In this document: in pieces, positions 8,467 through 16,280 of the stretch | Layout of the letters: each line of letters begins with the position of its first letter | Position numbering within the stretch: the first letter of the stretch is position 1 | Source of the DNA: Amycolatopsis australiensis | GTDB lineage: Bacteria > Actinomycetota > Actinomycetes > Mycobacteriales > Pseudonocardiaceae | DNA length: 64,000 bases | Direction of reading: 5' to 3' | Assembly (NCBI RefSeq): GCF_900119165.1 | Contig: NZ_FPJG01000006.1 | Location: 434,001-498,000, forward strand | Translations under genes and position numbers: made by a program | The notes under the pieces: model-generated | Seen by the model: the letters and a program-made list of their open reading frames with translations, nothing else | Told to the model about the DNA's origin: nothing | Database searches by the model: none

Positions 8467-9067
8467 AGCGCGCGCTCGGCTCGCCCCGAAGACGGCCCGC
8501 CGGCAGCCGCCGGTTGCACAGCACCAGCAGCAGGTCCTGGGCCGGCCCGGTGACCGGGGTCCCGGTGCCGTACGACCAGTCGAGGTCGTCGGCGCGAAGA
8601 CAGACGCCGGACAGGTCGGTGCCGAAGTACTTGACCTGTTTCGGCTTGATCCCGCTGAGGACCACTCCCAGCCGTTCCGCGGGCACACGGCGCTCCAATC
8701 CGAGCGCGGTGGTGATGTCCAGACCGTGGATCACATCGTGGCTCAGGGCCCCTTCCGGCCCACCGCCCGGCGGCCGCCACGGGTGGTCCGCGTTGTTCCG
8801 CAGCGAGGCCACCAGCGCCTCGCGCGACAGCTCGGCCGCCTCCCGGCGAGCCACGCGGTCGGCCATCCGGTTGAAGCGCCCGGCGGACTTGAGCAGCTCA
8901 CGGACGAACTGGCCGGTCGAGAACCGGAAGGGCATGGTCATGTGGGCGACGACGTCGGCCACACACCACCCGGCGCACAAGGTCGGCGACCTCCAAGAAT
9001 CGGCCGGCAGCTCATCGAGCAGCGCAGCAAGCTCACGCCGTTCGGCGGCGATCAGGTCCTGGATCAT
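8453..9067 (-). CDS. Maleylpyruvate isomerase-family (DinB-like, mycothiol-type) protein
   Basis: A 204-residue protein of the TIGR03083 actinobacterial family, a DinB-like four-helix bundle. IAAERRELAALLDELPADSW, LCAGWCVADVVAHMT and SHDVIHGLDI carry the histidines expected to bind metal. Members include mycothiol-dependent maleylpyruvate isomerase, but most have no known substrate. The start was set at ATG 9067, with AAGGAGAG a few bases upstream. It converges on the broken HAD gene and overlaps its end by 14 bases. Confidence 0.8.
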   Translation of the reverse strand: MIQDLIAAERRELAALLDELPADSWRSPTLCAGWCVADVVAHMTMPFRFSTGQFVRELLKSAGRFNRMADRVARREAAELSREALVASLRNNADHPWRPPGGGPEGALSHDVIHGLDITTALGLERRVPAERLGVVLSGIKPKQVKYFGTDLSGVCLRADDLDWSYGTGTPVTGPAQDLLLVLCNRRLPAGRLRGEPSARFTTV

Positions 9068-9266
9068 CGGTCTCTCCTTCGCGGGTAGGTCACCCCACCG
9101 ACGAGCAGAAGCCCGGCGAACCGACAGGTGGCCCGCACCAAGAACACAGACGATCCCCGGCGACGTCCCGACCCCAGCAGACCCGCGCCGGACGTCTCGG
9201 TCGAGCCGGTGGCCTGGCCAGTGCCCCGGCGCCGCCCATGCCGTACCCCTGCCGGTCAAGCGCGCC

Positions 9267-9294
9267 CGGCCGGACCCGCGCCCCCTTCCGGCCG
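9267..9294 (-). terminator. Hairpin ending the minus-strand glycan operon
   Basis: CGGCCGGA (9267-9274) pairs perfectly with TCCGGCCG (9287-9294) around a 12-base loop. It lies 6 bases beyond the PAP2 stop codon in the direction of transcription. There is no T run, as is common for actinomycete terminators. The rest of the gap 9068-9299 shows no gene. Confidence 0.6.
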
Positions 9295-9299
9295 GAGCG

Positions 9300-9947
9300 T
9301 CACAGCCGGTCGGCGACGCGATCCACCAGCAACGCCATCCCCGGCACCACGGCCAGCGCCACGCAGAACCCGCCGAGCGCGTCCGTCGGATAGTGCGCGC
9401 CCAAAGCCACCTCGGCCCAGCCCATCGCGGCCCCGGCGACCACGGCCAGTCCCAAGACCAGTACCACCGCGACCGACCGGCCGAGCCCCAGCCGGTCGGT
9501 CAGCACGAACGCGATGACCAGAGCCAACGCCGTCGCCAGCGCCGTGTGCCCGCTCGGATAGGAGAGGAACTCGCCGTGGATGGTGCGGCCGACGATCGGC
9601 TTGCCCACCGTCGTCACCGCCACCGTGGCGGCGACCCCGACCACTGTCAGCACGGCTGCCCGGACGCGCCGGACCAGGAAACATGCCACAGCCATCAGGC
9701 CGATCAGGATCATGGAGCCCACCGGTTCGCCGCCGAAGTCGAACACCAAGGCGACATATCGCCACGGTGGCCGGACCCCGTCGATCGACGGGAGCAGGGC
9801 CGCGTCGATCCCCGTCAAGCCCGCGTCATGGAAATGGAGGATGCCGAGGGCCACGACCACCGCCGTCGCCAGGGCACCCGTGAGCGCCAGCGGGCCACGC
9901 AGCATCGCCGGCAGGGCCGCGGGCGCCGTCCGGACCAGCTCCCTCAC
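9300..9947 (-). CDS. PAP2-family membrane phosphatase
   Basis: A 215-residue integral membrane protein with about six spans and the PAP2 signature. KPIVGRTIHGEF, YPSGHTALATA and GAHYPTDALGG correspond to motifs C1, C2 and C3 with the catalytic histidines. It probably dephosphorylates a lipid pyrophosphate. At the end of a polysaccharide operon, recycling of undecaprenyl pyrophosphate after polymer transfer is the natural guess. GTG 9947 overlaps the stop of the preceding glycosyltransferase by GTGA. Confidence 0.85.
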   Translation of the reverse strand: MRELVRTAPAALPAMLRGPLALTGALATAVVVALGILHFHDAGLTGIDAALLPSIDGVRPPWRYVALVFDFGGEPVGSMILIGLMAVACFLVRRVRAAVLTVVGVAATVAVTTVGKPIVGRTIHGEFLSYPSGHTALATALALVIAFVLTDRLGLGRSVAVVLVLGLAVVAGAAMGWAEVALGAHYPTDALGGFCVALAVVPGMALLVDRVADRL

Positions 9948-11113
9948 GCCTCGATCGCCGCCTCGTACCCGGCGATCAGCCGGTCCAGCCCGACCGCCGG
10001 GGTGAAGTCCTTCTCGTACCGGACGCGGGCCGCGTCCCCCATTTCGCGGTTGCGGTCGCCGACCACCGCCCGAAGCCGGTCCGACAGCGAGGCCTCGTCG
10101 TTCGGCTCGTGCAGGAGGCCCGTCACGCCGTCGTGGACAAGCTCCGGGAACGCACCGTGGGCAGCCGCGACCGTCGGCACGCCTGCGGCCATCGCCTCGA
10201 CGACCACCAGGCCGAACGCCTCCAGCCACGTCGACGGCGCCACCACCGCCGCCGCGTCGGCAGTCAGCGCACGGCATTCCGCCTTGTTCTGCAGGCCCAC
10301 GTACGACACGTCCGGCCGGCTGGCCGCCCACGTCGCGACCTCGTCCTGCATCGGGCCCGTGCCCGCGATCACCAGCGGCACCCCCAGGGCGCCGCCGAGG
10401 CGGTCCCACGCCCGCATCAGCAGGCCGACCCCCTTCTCCTCGGTGACGCGGCCGAGGAACAGCACGTGCTTCCCATCGCCGGTGCGGCGGACGCCGGGGT
10501 CGGTGACGAAGTTGTGCTTCACCGCCATCCGCTCGCCGGGCATCCCGGCCGACACCAGGAGGTCACGTTGAGCCGCCGAAATGCAGAAAAACCGCGAAAC
10601 GCCCGTCCACCACCGGCGGCGGTTCGCGAGCGTGCTCGCCGCCATCGGGAGCGTCGCCACGCGTGAACCGCGGTAACAGCCGTGCTTCACCGCCGGCACC
10701 GGCGGCCCGCCGACGCACTCGGTGCAGATGCGGCCGTCGCGGTGCAGCGTGCCGGGCGGGCAGACCATCCCGTAGTTGTGCAGCGTCGCGACGGCGGGGA
10801 CTCCCGCGTCGGCGCAGGCCGCGACCACCGACGGCGACAGCAGCGGGAACGTGTTGTGGATGTGCACGACGTCCGGGCGCCACGACCGTAGCCGGGCGGC
10901 GAGCTCCTTCCGCACGGCGGCGTTCCACGGCACCATCAGCGGCACCGCGGCCTTGCGGGGCAGCGGCATGGACGCGATGTCGTCGCTGCGGCGCTCGAAC
11001 AGCGAGACGTCGTGCCCGCCGTCGGCGAGTAGCGTCACCTCGGCGTCGACGACGTTGTTCTCGCCGCTCGGCTGCTCGGACCGGTACCGGTTGTGCACCA
11101 CGAGCACCTTCAC
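9944..11113 (-). CDS. Family 4 glycosyltransferase
   Basis: A 389-residue GT-B enzyme. The acceptor half begins KVLVVHNRYRSEQPSGENN and contains DVVHIHNTFPLLS. The donor half has VLFLGRVTEEKGVGLL and the EAFGLVVVEAMAAGVPTVA region, with the paired glutamates of retaining GT4 enzymes. A cysteine-containing stretch (CPPGTLHRDGRICTECVGG) resembles the insertion seen in a subgroup of polysaccharide GT4s. GTG 11113 overlaps the Wzy stop by 4 bases. It probably adds an internal sugar of the repeat unit; the donor is unknown. Confidence 0.85.
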   Translation of the reverse strand: MKVLVVHNRYRSEQPSGENNVVDAEVTLLADGGHDVSLFERRSDDIASMPLPRKAAVPLMVPWNAAVRKELAARLRSWRPDVVHIHNTFPLLSPSVVAACADAGVPAVATLHNYGMVCPPGTLHRDGRICTECVGGPPVPAVKHGCYRGSRVATLPMAASTLANRRRWWTGVSRFFCISAAQRDLLVSAGMPGERMAVKHNFVTDPGVRRTGDGKHVLFLGRVTEEKGVGLLMRAWDRLGGALGVPLVIAGTGPMQDEVATWAASRPDVSYVGLQNKAECRALTADAAAVVAPSTWLEAFGLVVVEAMAAGVPTVAAAHGAFPELVHDGVTGLLHEPNDEASLSDRLRAVVGDRNREMGDAARVRYEKDFTPAVGLDRLIAGYEAAIEA

Positions 11114-12363
11114 GCGCCTGTCCCCTTCGCCGGGATGAATGCTTGTTCGTCGGTCTGCGGCACCCCGCGGACGAGCAGGGACGCGGCGACCGCCAGGTGC
11201 AGCAGATACGGCGACGCGTCGCCCAGACCCGCTTCGGTATAGGAGGCCGACACGCAGTAGGTGATCAGGAAGATCGCGCACGCCCTCGCCAGCGACGGCG
11301 GGCGCAGGACCGCGACGACCATCAACGTCAGGAGGAAGGCCGCCACCAGACCGATGCCCACGAAACCCTGCTCGTGATAGATCGCGAGCCAGCTGTTGTC
11401 GATCGGCAGGCCGTCGTAGGACTTGTCCGTCAGGCCGACCCCGAAGATGTACTCCGACGTCGTCCGCGGGGCCTCCAGCAGCGCGTCCCAGACCTTCGCG
11501 CGGCCGGTCAGGCTGGAGAAGTTGTCCGCGCTCTGCCCGCGGAGGAACCACGTCTGCAGCGCGCCCGCGAGTGCGACACCGGCGACTCCGCCGAGGCCGA
11601 CGGTCCACGCGAATACCTTCCGCGCACGTGCGCTCGTCAACAGCATCGAGAGGAACGCCACGGCGAGCCCGGCGATCAGGCCGAGCGTGGCGGTGCGGGT
11701 GTGCGTGAGCATGAGCAGCGCCAGCACCGGCGCCACGATGAACACCGCGCTGCGCCACGTAGTGCGGCGCCCGAACCAGAGGAGCAGTGTGAGCCCGGAG
11801 ATGACCGCCGCGTACTGGCCGATCTGCGGCGGCGTGAGCGGCCAGACCGCGCCGGAGAGCCGGCCACCGTAGATGTCCGGCATCGCGTTGCCCGGGGAGA
11901 TCACCAGGCCGATCGCGACCGACGCGAGGACGACCCCGTAGGCGCGGATGTGGTAGCGGACGAAGCTGAACCCGCCGTCCCACCAGCGGGTCAGCAGCCA
12001 CAGCGTGGACACGAACACGGCGAGCCGGAAGCACCGGAACAGCGCGCCGGCGCCTTCCTGCAGGTCGGCGCTGGAGAGGATGCTCGACACGAGCAGCAAC
12101 GTCAGCAACAGCAGATAGGCGCTCGGCCGGATCCGCAGGTGCTTGTTCAGCACCAGCGCGATGACGAACGCCGTCATCAACGCACCCATGGTGACCAGCT
12201 GGCTGACCGACCGCGGCAGCGGGATGACCGTCTTTGCGCCGGTCGAACCGAGCGTGTTGAGGATCAGCAGCGCCCACGCCACGCCCGCCCACTTCGGCGT
12301 CGCCGACGCGGGTTCGGCCGCGGCGTCGCCGCGGATGTCCGCGATGCCCGTGTGCGCGGCCAC
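11110..12363 (-). CDS. O-antigen ligase / Wzy-type polymerase family membrane protein
   Basis: A 417-residue protein with about ten to twelve membrane spans and a large outward loop (ALQTWFLRGQSADNFSSLTG to GLPIDNSWLAIYHEQGFVG), typical of the Wzy_C/O-antigen ligase family. The loop motif with NSWLAIYHEQGFVGIG is characteristic. In this locus, with flippase and Wzz-like genes present, it is the best candidate for the polymerase of lipid-linked repeat units. The start is GTG 12363, with GGGGGCTGAC upstream, 1 base after the beta-helix lipoprotein gene's stop. Confidence 0.8.
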   Translation of the reverse strand: MAAHTGIADIRGDAAAEPASATPKWAGVAWALLILNTLGSTGAKTVIPLPRSVSQLVTMGALMTAFVIALVLNKHLRIRPSAYLLLLTLLLVSSILSSADLQEGAGALFRCFRLAVFVSTLWLLTRWWDGGFSFVRYHIRAYGVVLASVAIGLVISPGNAMPDIYGGRLSGAVWPLTPPQIGQYAAVISGLTLLLWFGRRTTWRSAVFIVAPVLALLMLTHTRTATLGLIAGLAVAFLSMLLTSARARKVFAWTVGLGGVAGVALAGALQTWFLRGQSADNFSSLTGRAKVWDALLEAPRTTSEYIFGVGLTDKSYDGLPIDNSWLAIYHEQGFVGIGLVAAFLLTLMVVAVLRPPSLARACAIFLITYCVSASYTEAGLGDASPYLLHLAVAASLLVRGVPQTDEQAFIPAKGTGA

Positions 12364-12364
12364 G

Positions 12365-13888
12365 TCAGCCCCCGGCCTGTGCGGTGTACGTGCTGCCGGT
12401 GTCCTGCGAGTACGGCGCGCCTTCCCACTCGCCGATCTCGAGGACGCGGTCGGTCGTGTAGGCGATGAAGGTCCACGGACCGGCGTAGCTGTTGTCGTGC
12501 CAGCGGTTGTCCTGCTTGAACGTGACCGCCTGCTGGACGGTGTCGCCCTTGTACGGCGACCACTCCGGGTAGGTGCCGAAATTGGACAGCAGGCCCATCC
12601 GCCCGCACGACGCCTGGCAGCCGACCACCGCGGGGTCGAGGACGAACTTGTTGTCGTGAATGTCGACGTGCTGGGTCTTCCACCGGCAGTCGCTCAGCAG
12701 GGGCCCGCTCGCGATCGCCGGCGCCGCGCACTGCTTCACGTCCGGCACCAGCCGGGTGCAGTCGCCGGAGCTGGTGTTGGCCGGGCTGTTGCAGTAGCGG
12801 TCGGCGTTCTCCCACAGCGTGATCCCGGACCAGTTGTTCTCCAGGTAGTTGCGGGAGATCTCGAGCTTCGCCGTCCGAGCCTTGATCCGGGGCTCGCCGC
12901 CGGACTCGGAGATGTAGATCGCCGGCGTCGGGAAGTTGTCGCTCTTGTCGGCGTACTTGCGGCCGTCGATCCAGTTGTTCTTGCGGATCGTGTTGTCGCG
13001 GATGACGGCGTTGTAGCTGATCTCGTAGATCAGCGCGGCGCTGTCGTTGTTCTCGATGAGGTTGCCCTCGATGAGGAAGTCGTTGTTGTTCGTGTCGGCC
13101 CACAGTCCGGTGCCGTGGTTGTCGTGCACCCAGTTGCCGCGGACGTCGGCGCCGTTGACGTCCCAGAACTTGACGCCGCCGGTGCAGCCGCAGCCGTCGA
13201 TCTTGGCTTCCCAGTCGGCGGTGTTGTTGCCGGCGATCTCGTTGCCCTCGACGACCAGCGCGGTGATCGGCGTGGCGCCGGAGAAGGCGTTGATCCCGTA
13301 CTGGCCGTTGCGGCGCAGGCAGTTGCCGCGTACCTGCTGGCGCGCGCCCGCCATCAGGCCGGCGCCGTCGTTGTCCTGGATGGTCGAGTGCTCGATCACC
13401 CAGCCGTCGCCGGAGTCGTGGTTGACGACGCCTTCGTCGCGGGGTGCGGCGAAACCCTGCACCGTCAAATAGGTGAGCTTGACGTTCGTCGCGTGGCCGG
13501 TGAAGGCGTACTGGTTGATCTTGCGGCCGTCGACGACCGCGCCCGGGGCGCCGATGTAGACGTCGCCGTCCTTGGGTGAAACCTGGTCGTACTTGTCGTC
13601 ACCGAGGATGTGCTTGCCGGGCTTGAGCCAGAACGTCGTGCCCGGACCGGCCGAGCGCGTCTTGACCGCGAGGTCGCCCGGCACGGCCGGATCGATGACG
13701 ACGGCGCCGGCGGGTGCCGTCGCGGGACCGGCCGGTTCCTTGTCGCACACCGCCGCGACCGACCCGCCGGGCACCGCGGTCGCCGGAGCCGCACCCCCGG
13801 TTTGCGGGGTGCTGGAGCACGCCGCGACCGTGAGGAGGACACCGAGCAGCGGAGCGGCACGGCGGAAGCGGAAGCGACGGGGTGTCAC
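12365..13888 (-). CDS. Parallel beta-helix lipoprotein (paralogue of 6324-7805)
   Basis: A 507-residue protein with a lipoprotein signal: basic RRFRFRRAA, a hydrophobic run, then the lipobox VAAC at about residue 24 followed by a Ser/Thr/Pro/Gly-rich linker. The body matches the plus-arm paralogue closely (NHDSGDGW, GLMAGARQ, NGQYGINAF, WADTNNNDFL, NRWHDNSYAGPWTF). It should be anchored on the outer face of the membrane, while the paralogue is released, so one fold is kept in two locations. Polymer binding, lyase or epimerase activity is possible; no active site was identified. Confidence 0.82.
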   Translation of the reverse strand: MTPRRFRFRRAAPLLGVLLTVAACSSTPQTGGAAPATAVPGGSVAAVCDKEPAGPATAPAGAVVIDPAVPGDLAVKTRSAGPGTTFWLKPGKHILGDDKYDQVSPKDGDVYIGAPGAVVDGRKINQYAFTGHATNVKLTYLTVQGFAAPRDEGVVNHDSGDGWVIEHSTIQDNDGAGLMAGARQQVRGNCLRRNGQYGINAFSGATPITALVVEGNEIAGNNTADWEAKIDGCGCTGGVKFWDVNGADVRGNWVHDNHGTGLWADTNNNDFLIEGNLIENNDSAALIYEISYNAVIRDNTIRKNNWIDGRKYADKSDNFPTPAIYISESGGEPRIKARTAKLEISRNYLENNWSGITLWENADRYCNSPANTSSGDCTRLVPDVKQCAAPAIASGPLLSDCRWKTQHVDIHDNKFVLDPAVVGCQASCGRMGLLSNFGTYPEWSPYKGDTVQQAVTFKQDNRWHDNSYAGPWTFIAYTTDRVLEIGEWEGAPYSQDTGSTYTAQAGG

Positions 13889-13897
13889 GGGCGGGTC

Positions 13898-16012
13898 CTA
13901 ACTGAAGCGAAGCAGGGTGGTGAGGTGGCCGGCGGCGCCGGTGCCGACGAGCGTGGTGGAGGGCTCCTTCCGGCCGAAGCCCGCGGAGTACCAGCCGAGG
14001 GGCGGATCGGTCTCCCCACGGTGGGCGGTCCACGACAATTCGGGTGGCAGCTCGAGGACCGCGGTGCGCACGGCACGGCCGGAATCGGCGAGGGAGCCGG
14101 AGACGTGGCCGACGAGCGGATCGGCTTCGGAAGCCGAGGAGGAATCTGCCGCGCGACCGCCGAGCGGATCGGCTCCGGGAGCGGATGAGAAATCCGTCCC
14201 ACGACCGGCGAGCGATTCCGTCCTTGTGCCGGCCAGTGACTTGCCCTGGCCAGCGGCGGGCGGGGCGGGCCAGCGCAGGTGGGCGACATTTCCGTCGAGC
14301 AGCACCGTGACCGCCGGGCCCAGGTGGAACGCCAGACGCGCGGCCTGGCCCGTTTCGCCGAGGACCTCGTCGATGATCTTCAGCACCTCGCCGTCCAGCT
14401 CGACTGTGCGGCGGTGGACCGCCGGTGCGTAGCCGTCGTGGGCTGCCCTCCACTGGGATGGGCCCTTCTCCGGGGTGCGCACGTCGAGCACCTTCGTGAC
14501 CGCGTGGCGCGTCCACAGGAACGGGCCGCCGGAGACCGACTGGTCTCTTCCCGCCAGTTCCAGCGTGTTGTGGCCGAGCGTCGAGCGGAAGTACGACCGC
14601 CACTGCGGCTCGCCGTGATAGCAAAACGTGCCCGGGTCCGCCAGGACGTCGACGCCGTCGTGGCGGACCTCCACCGACAACGCGTCCGCGTGGGCGTGTG
14701 CGGCGATCGACAGGAAGCCGTGCGGGCCGCCGTCGCAGCGGGCCCAGACTCGGCCCGATCGCAGGATCGTCATGCCCGCGTCGCGCAGGTGTGCCGGACG
14801 GCGAGCCGGGCGGACGCCCGACGCGCGCGGGGTGCGTGATGCCAAAGATGCCAGCAGCGGCGTGCGGACGTCGTCGCCGGGTACCGCCGGCCACCAGTCC
14901 AGGCGGCCGAACAGCACTTCGCCCGTCGCCAGCAGTGATGCCCAGCGGTCGGTCGCGGCGCCGTCGACGATCAGGCCGAAGCCGTCGTCCGCGTCGCCCT
15001 GGCGCGGGGGACGTAGCCGGTTGTCCACAATGGACGCTAGAGCGTCGGTCATCCGGAGCAGGACGTCCCACGTCGAGGGCTGCACCGGCGTGCCCGCCGC
15101 GTCGGCCTCGACTGCCGCCGCCAGGCCGAGTTCCAGCACCAGGCCGTGGTACTCCGACGCCAGCTCGGCGTTCAACCCCGACGCGAACGTGTTGCGCGCG
15201 AGCTGGACGTCCAGGGAGCGCGTCGCCTCGGCCCGCCAGCGCGCCGACTCCCGGAACCAGCCGAACGCGCACGCCGCGGCCAGCAGGCCCGCGTCCTCGG
15301 CGATGACGTGGTTGTTCGCCGACGAGCCGTGGCTGCGCAGCGTCGACAGCCAGTTCTGGTGGTGCCACAGCTGCAGCTGGAACTCCGGGTTGTCCTCGAA
15401 CAGCTCGGAAACGCCCGGCCAGCCGTCGAGCAGCCGGCGCGTCCAGACCCACGACAGCAGCCGGATGCCCAGCTCGATGCCGCTGACCCAGTGCGGCCCC
15501 CGCAACGGCGGGTTCGCGGCCCACCACGACCGCAGGTGCGCGGCCACTCGCGCGGCGTAGTCCGGCGAGCCGGTCAGGGCGAACGCCGCGGCCAGGACGG
15601 TCAGGTGCTGGTGCCGCGACGGCTCCCAGATCTGCTTGATGTCACCGACCGTGTCCTCGGACCGGTAAGGCACGTCGAAGGCGTACACGTCCGATGGCGC
15701 GCGACGGCCGGTCTTCGGGTCGAGGAACCAGTCCGGCGCCTCGAAATCCGTGCGGACGACGCCGAAGTACTCGGCGCGGCCCGCCATCAGCTCGTCCGCG
15801 GTGGCCAGGAGCCGGGAAACCGCCTCGCCGGACGCCTTGCCCAGCACGCCGGCGGGCAGTGCCGCGGTGAACCGGGGGTGCGAGGGCCAGTCGGGCGGCG
15901 TGGGCAGAGCGGTCCGCCACTGCCGCTGGACAACGGCATGCCGCGCACGGCCGACGACCTCCGCCGGTCCCATCCGGGACAGCCGCCGCAGGTACCAGCC
16001 CGGACCCATCAT
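13898..16012 (-). CDS. Heparinase II/III-family polysaccharide lyase-like protein
   Basis: A 704-residue protein with an alpha/alpha-toroid N-terminal half (WYLRRLSRMGPAEVVGRARH onward, then HGSSANNHVIAEDAGLL) and a C-terminal beta-sandwich with AHAHADALSVEV and DPGTFCYHGEPQWRSYFRS, the core heparinase II/III motifs. It has no clear signal peptide, as in many glycan-cluster homologues. Near the C-terminus is a 16-residue unit repeated three times that is not part of the fold. ATG 16012 has GGGGAG 7 bases upstream. The frame stays open further upstream only because the adjacent DNA repeats are multiples of three. It probably trims a uronic acid-containing polymer. Confidence 0.8.
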   Translation of the reverse strand: MMGPGWYLRRLSRMGPAEVVGRARHAVVQRQWRTALPTPPDWPSHPRFTAALPAGVLGKASGEAVSRLLATADELMAGRAEYFGVVRTDFEAPDWFLDPKTGRRAPSDVYAFDVPYRSEDTVGDIKQIWEPSRHQHLTVLAAAFALTGSPDYAARVAAHLRSWWAANPPLRGPHWVSGIELGIRLLSWVWTRRLLDGWPGVSELFEDNPEFQLQLWHHQNWLSTLRSHGSSANNHVIAEDAGLLAAACAFGWFRESARWRAEATRSLDVQLARNTFASGLNAELASEYHGLVLELGLAAAVEADAAGTPVQPSTWDVLLRMTDALASIVDNRLRPPRQGDADDGFGLIVDGAATDRWASLLATGEVLFGRLDWWPAVPGDDVRTPLLASLASRTPRASGVRPARRPAHLRDAGMTILRSGRVWARCDGGPHGFLSIAAHAHADALSVEVRHDGVDVLADPGTFCYHGEPQWRSYFRSTLGHNTLELAGRDQSVSGGPFLWTRHAVTKVLDVRTPEKGPSQWRAAHDGYAPAVHRRTVELDGEVLKIIDEVLGETGQAARLAFHLGPAVTVLLDGNVAHLRWPAPPAAGQGKSLAGTRTESLAGRGTDFSSAPGADPLGGRAADSSSASEADPLVGHVSGSLADSGRAVRTAVLELPPELSWTAHRGETDPPLGWYSAGFGRKEPSTTLVGTGAAGHLTTLLRFS
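14109..14252 (-). repeat. In-frame 48-bp tandem repeat inside the heparinase-like gene
   Basis: Three copies begin at 14109, 14157 and 14205, exactly 48 bases apart, and share a CCGnCGAGCGGATCGG-like core; the third is more diverged. In protein they give 16-residue Ser/Ala/Gly/Asp-rich units of the type DPLGGRAADSSSASEA. They form a flexible loop in the C-terminal beta-sandwich. Confidence 0.7.
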
Positions 16013-16110
16013 GCCGGGACTCCCCGCCGCAACCCGGCCTCCGCCGCGCTCACCGCTCGGCACGCGCCTGCCTGGCGAGACACCCCCGGCCGGACCACGA
16101 GACTGGTCGC

Positions 16111-16280
16111 GCCCCAAGCACCCGCCTTCCGCGACCACTCCAGCCGCACCACCGCCGCGCTCACCGCGCCCCAAGCACCCGCCTTCCGCGACCACTCCAG
16201 CCGGACCACTGCTGCGCTCATCGCGGCGCCCCAAGCACCGGCCACCCGCGACCACTCCGGCCGCACCGCCGCCGCGCTTG
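16111..16280. repeat. 57-60 bp tandem repeat between two glycan genes
   Basis: GCCCCAAGCA starts copies at 16111, 16168 and 16228, so the unit is 57 and then 60 bases. Each copy continues with a CGCGACCACTC core. A more decayed copy seems to lie just left of 16111. The array fills most of the 268-base gap between the heparinase start and the dehydrogenase stop. The unit length is a multiple of three, so reading frames run through it, but no convincing protein is encoded. Confidence 0.75.

Noticed and set aside
16013..16255. Heparinase gene extended upstream to 16255
   Set aside because: The extra residues only translate the 57-60 bp DNA repeat, and ATG 16012 has a good ribosome site and the family's normal N-terminus.
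16111..16280. CRISPR array
   Set aside because: The repeats are 57-60 bp, directly abutting, without unique spacers or cas genes; they are ordinary tandem repeats.
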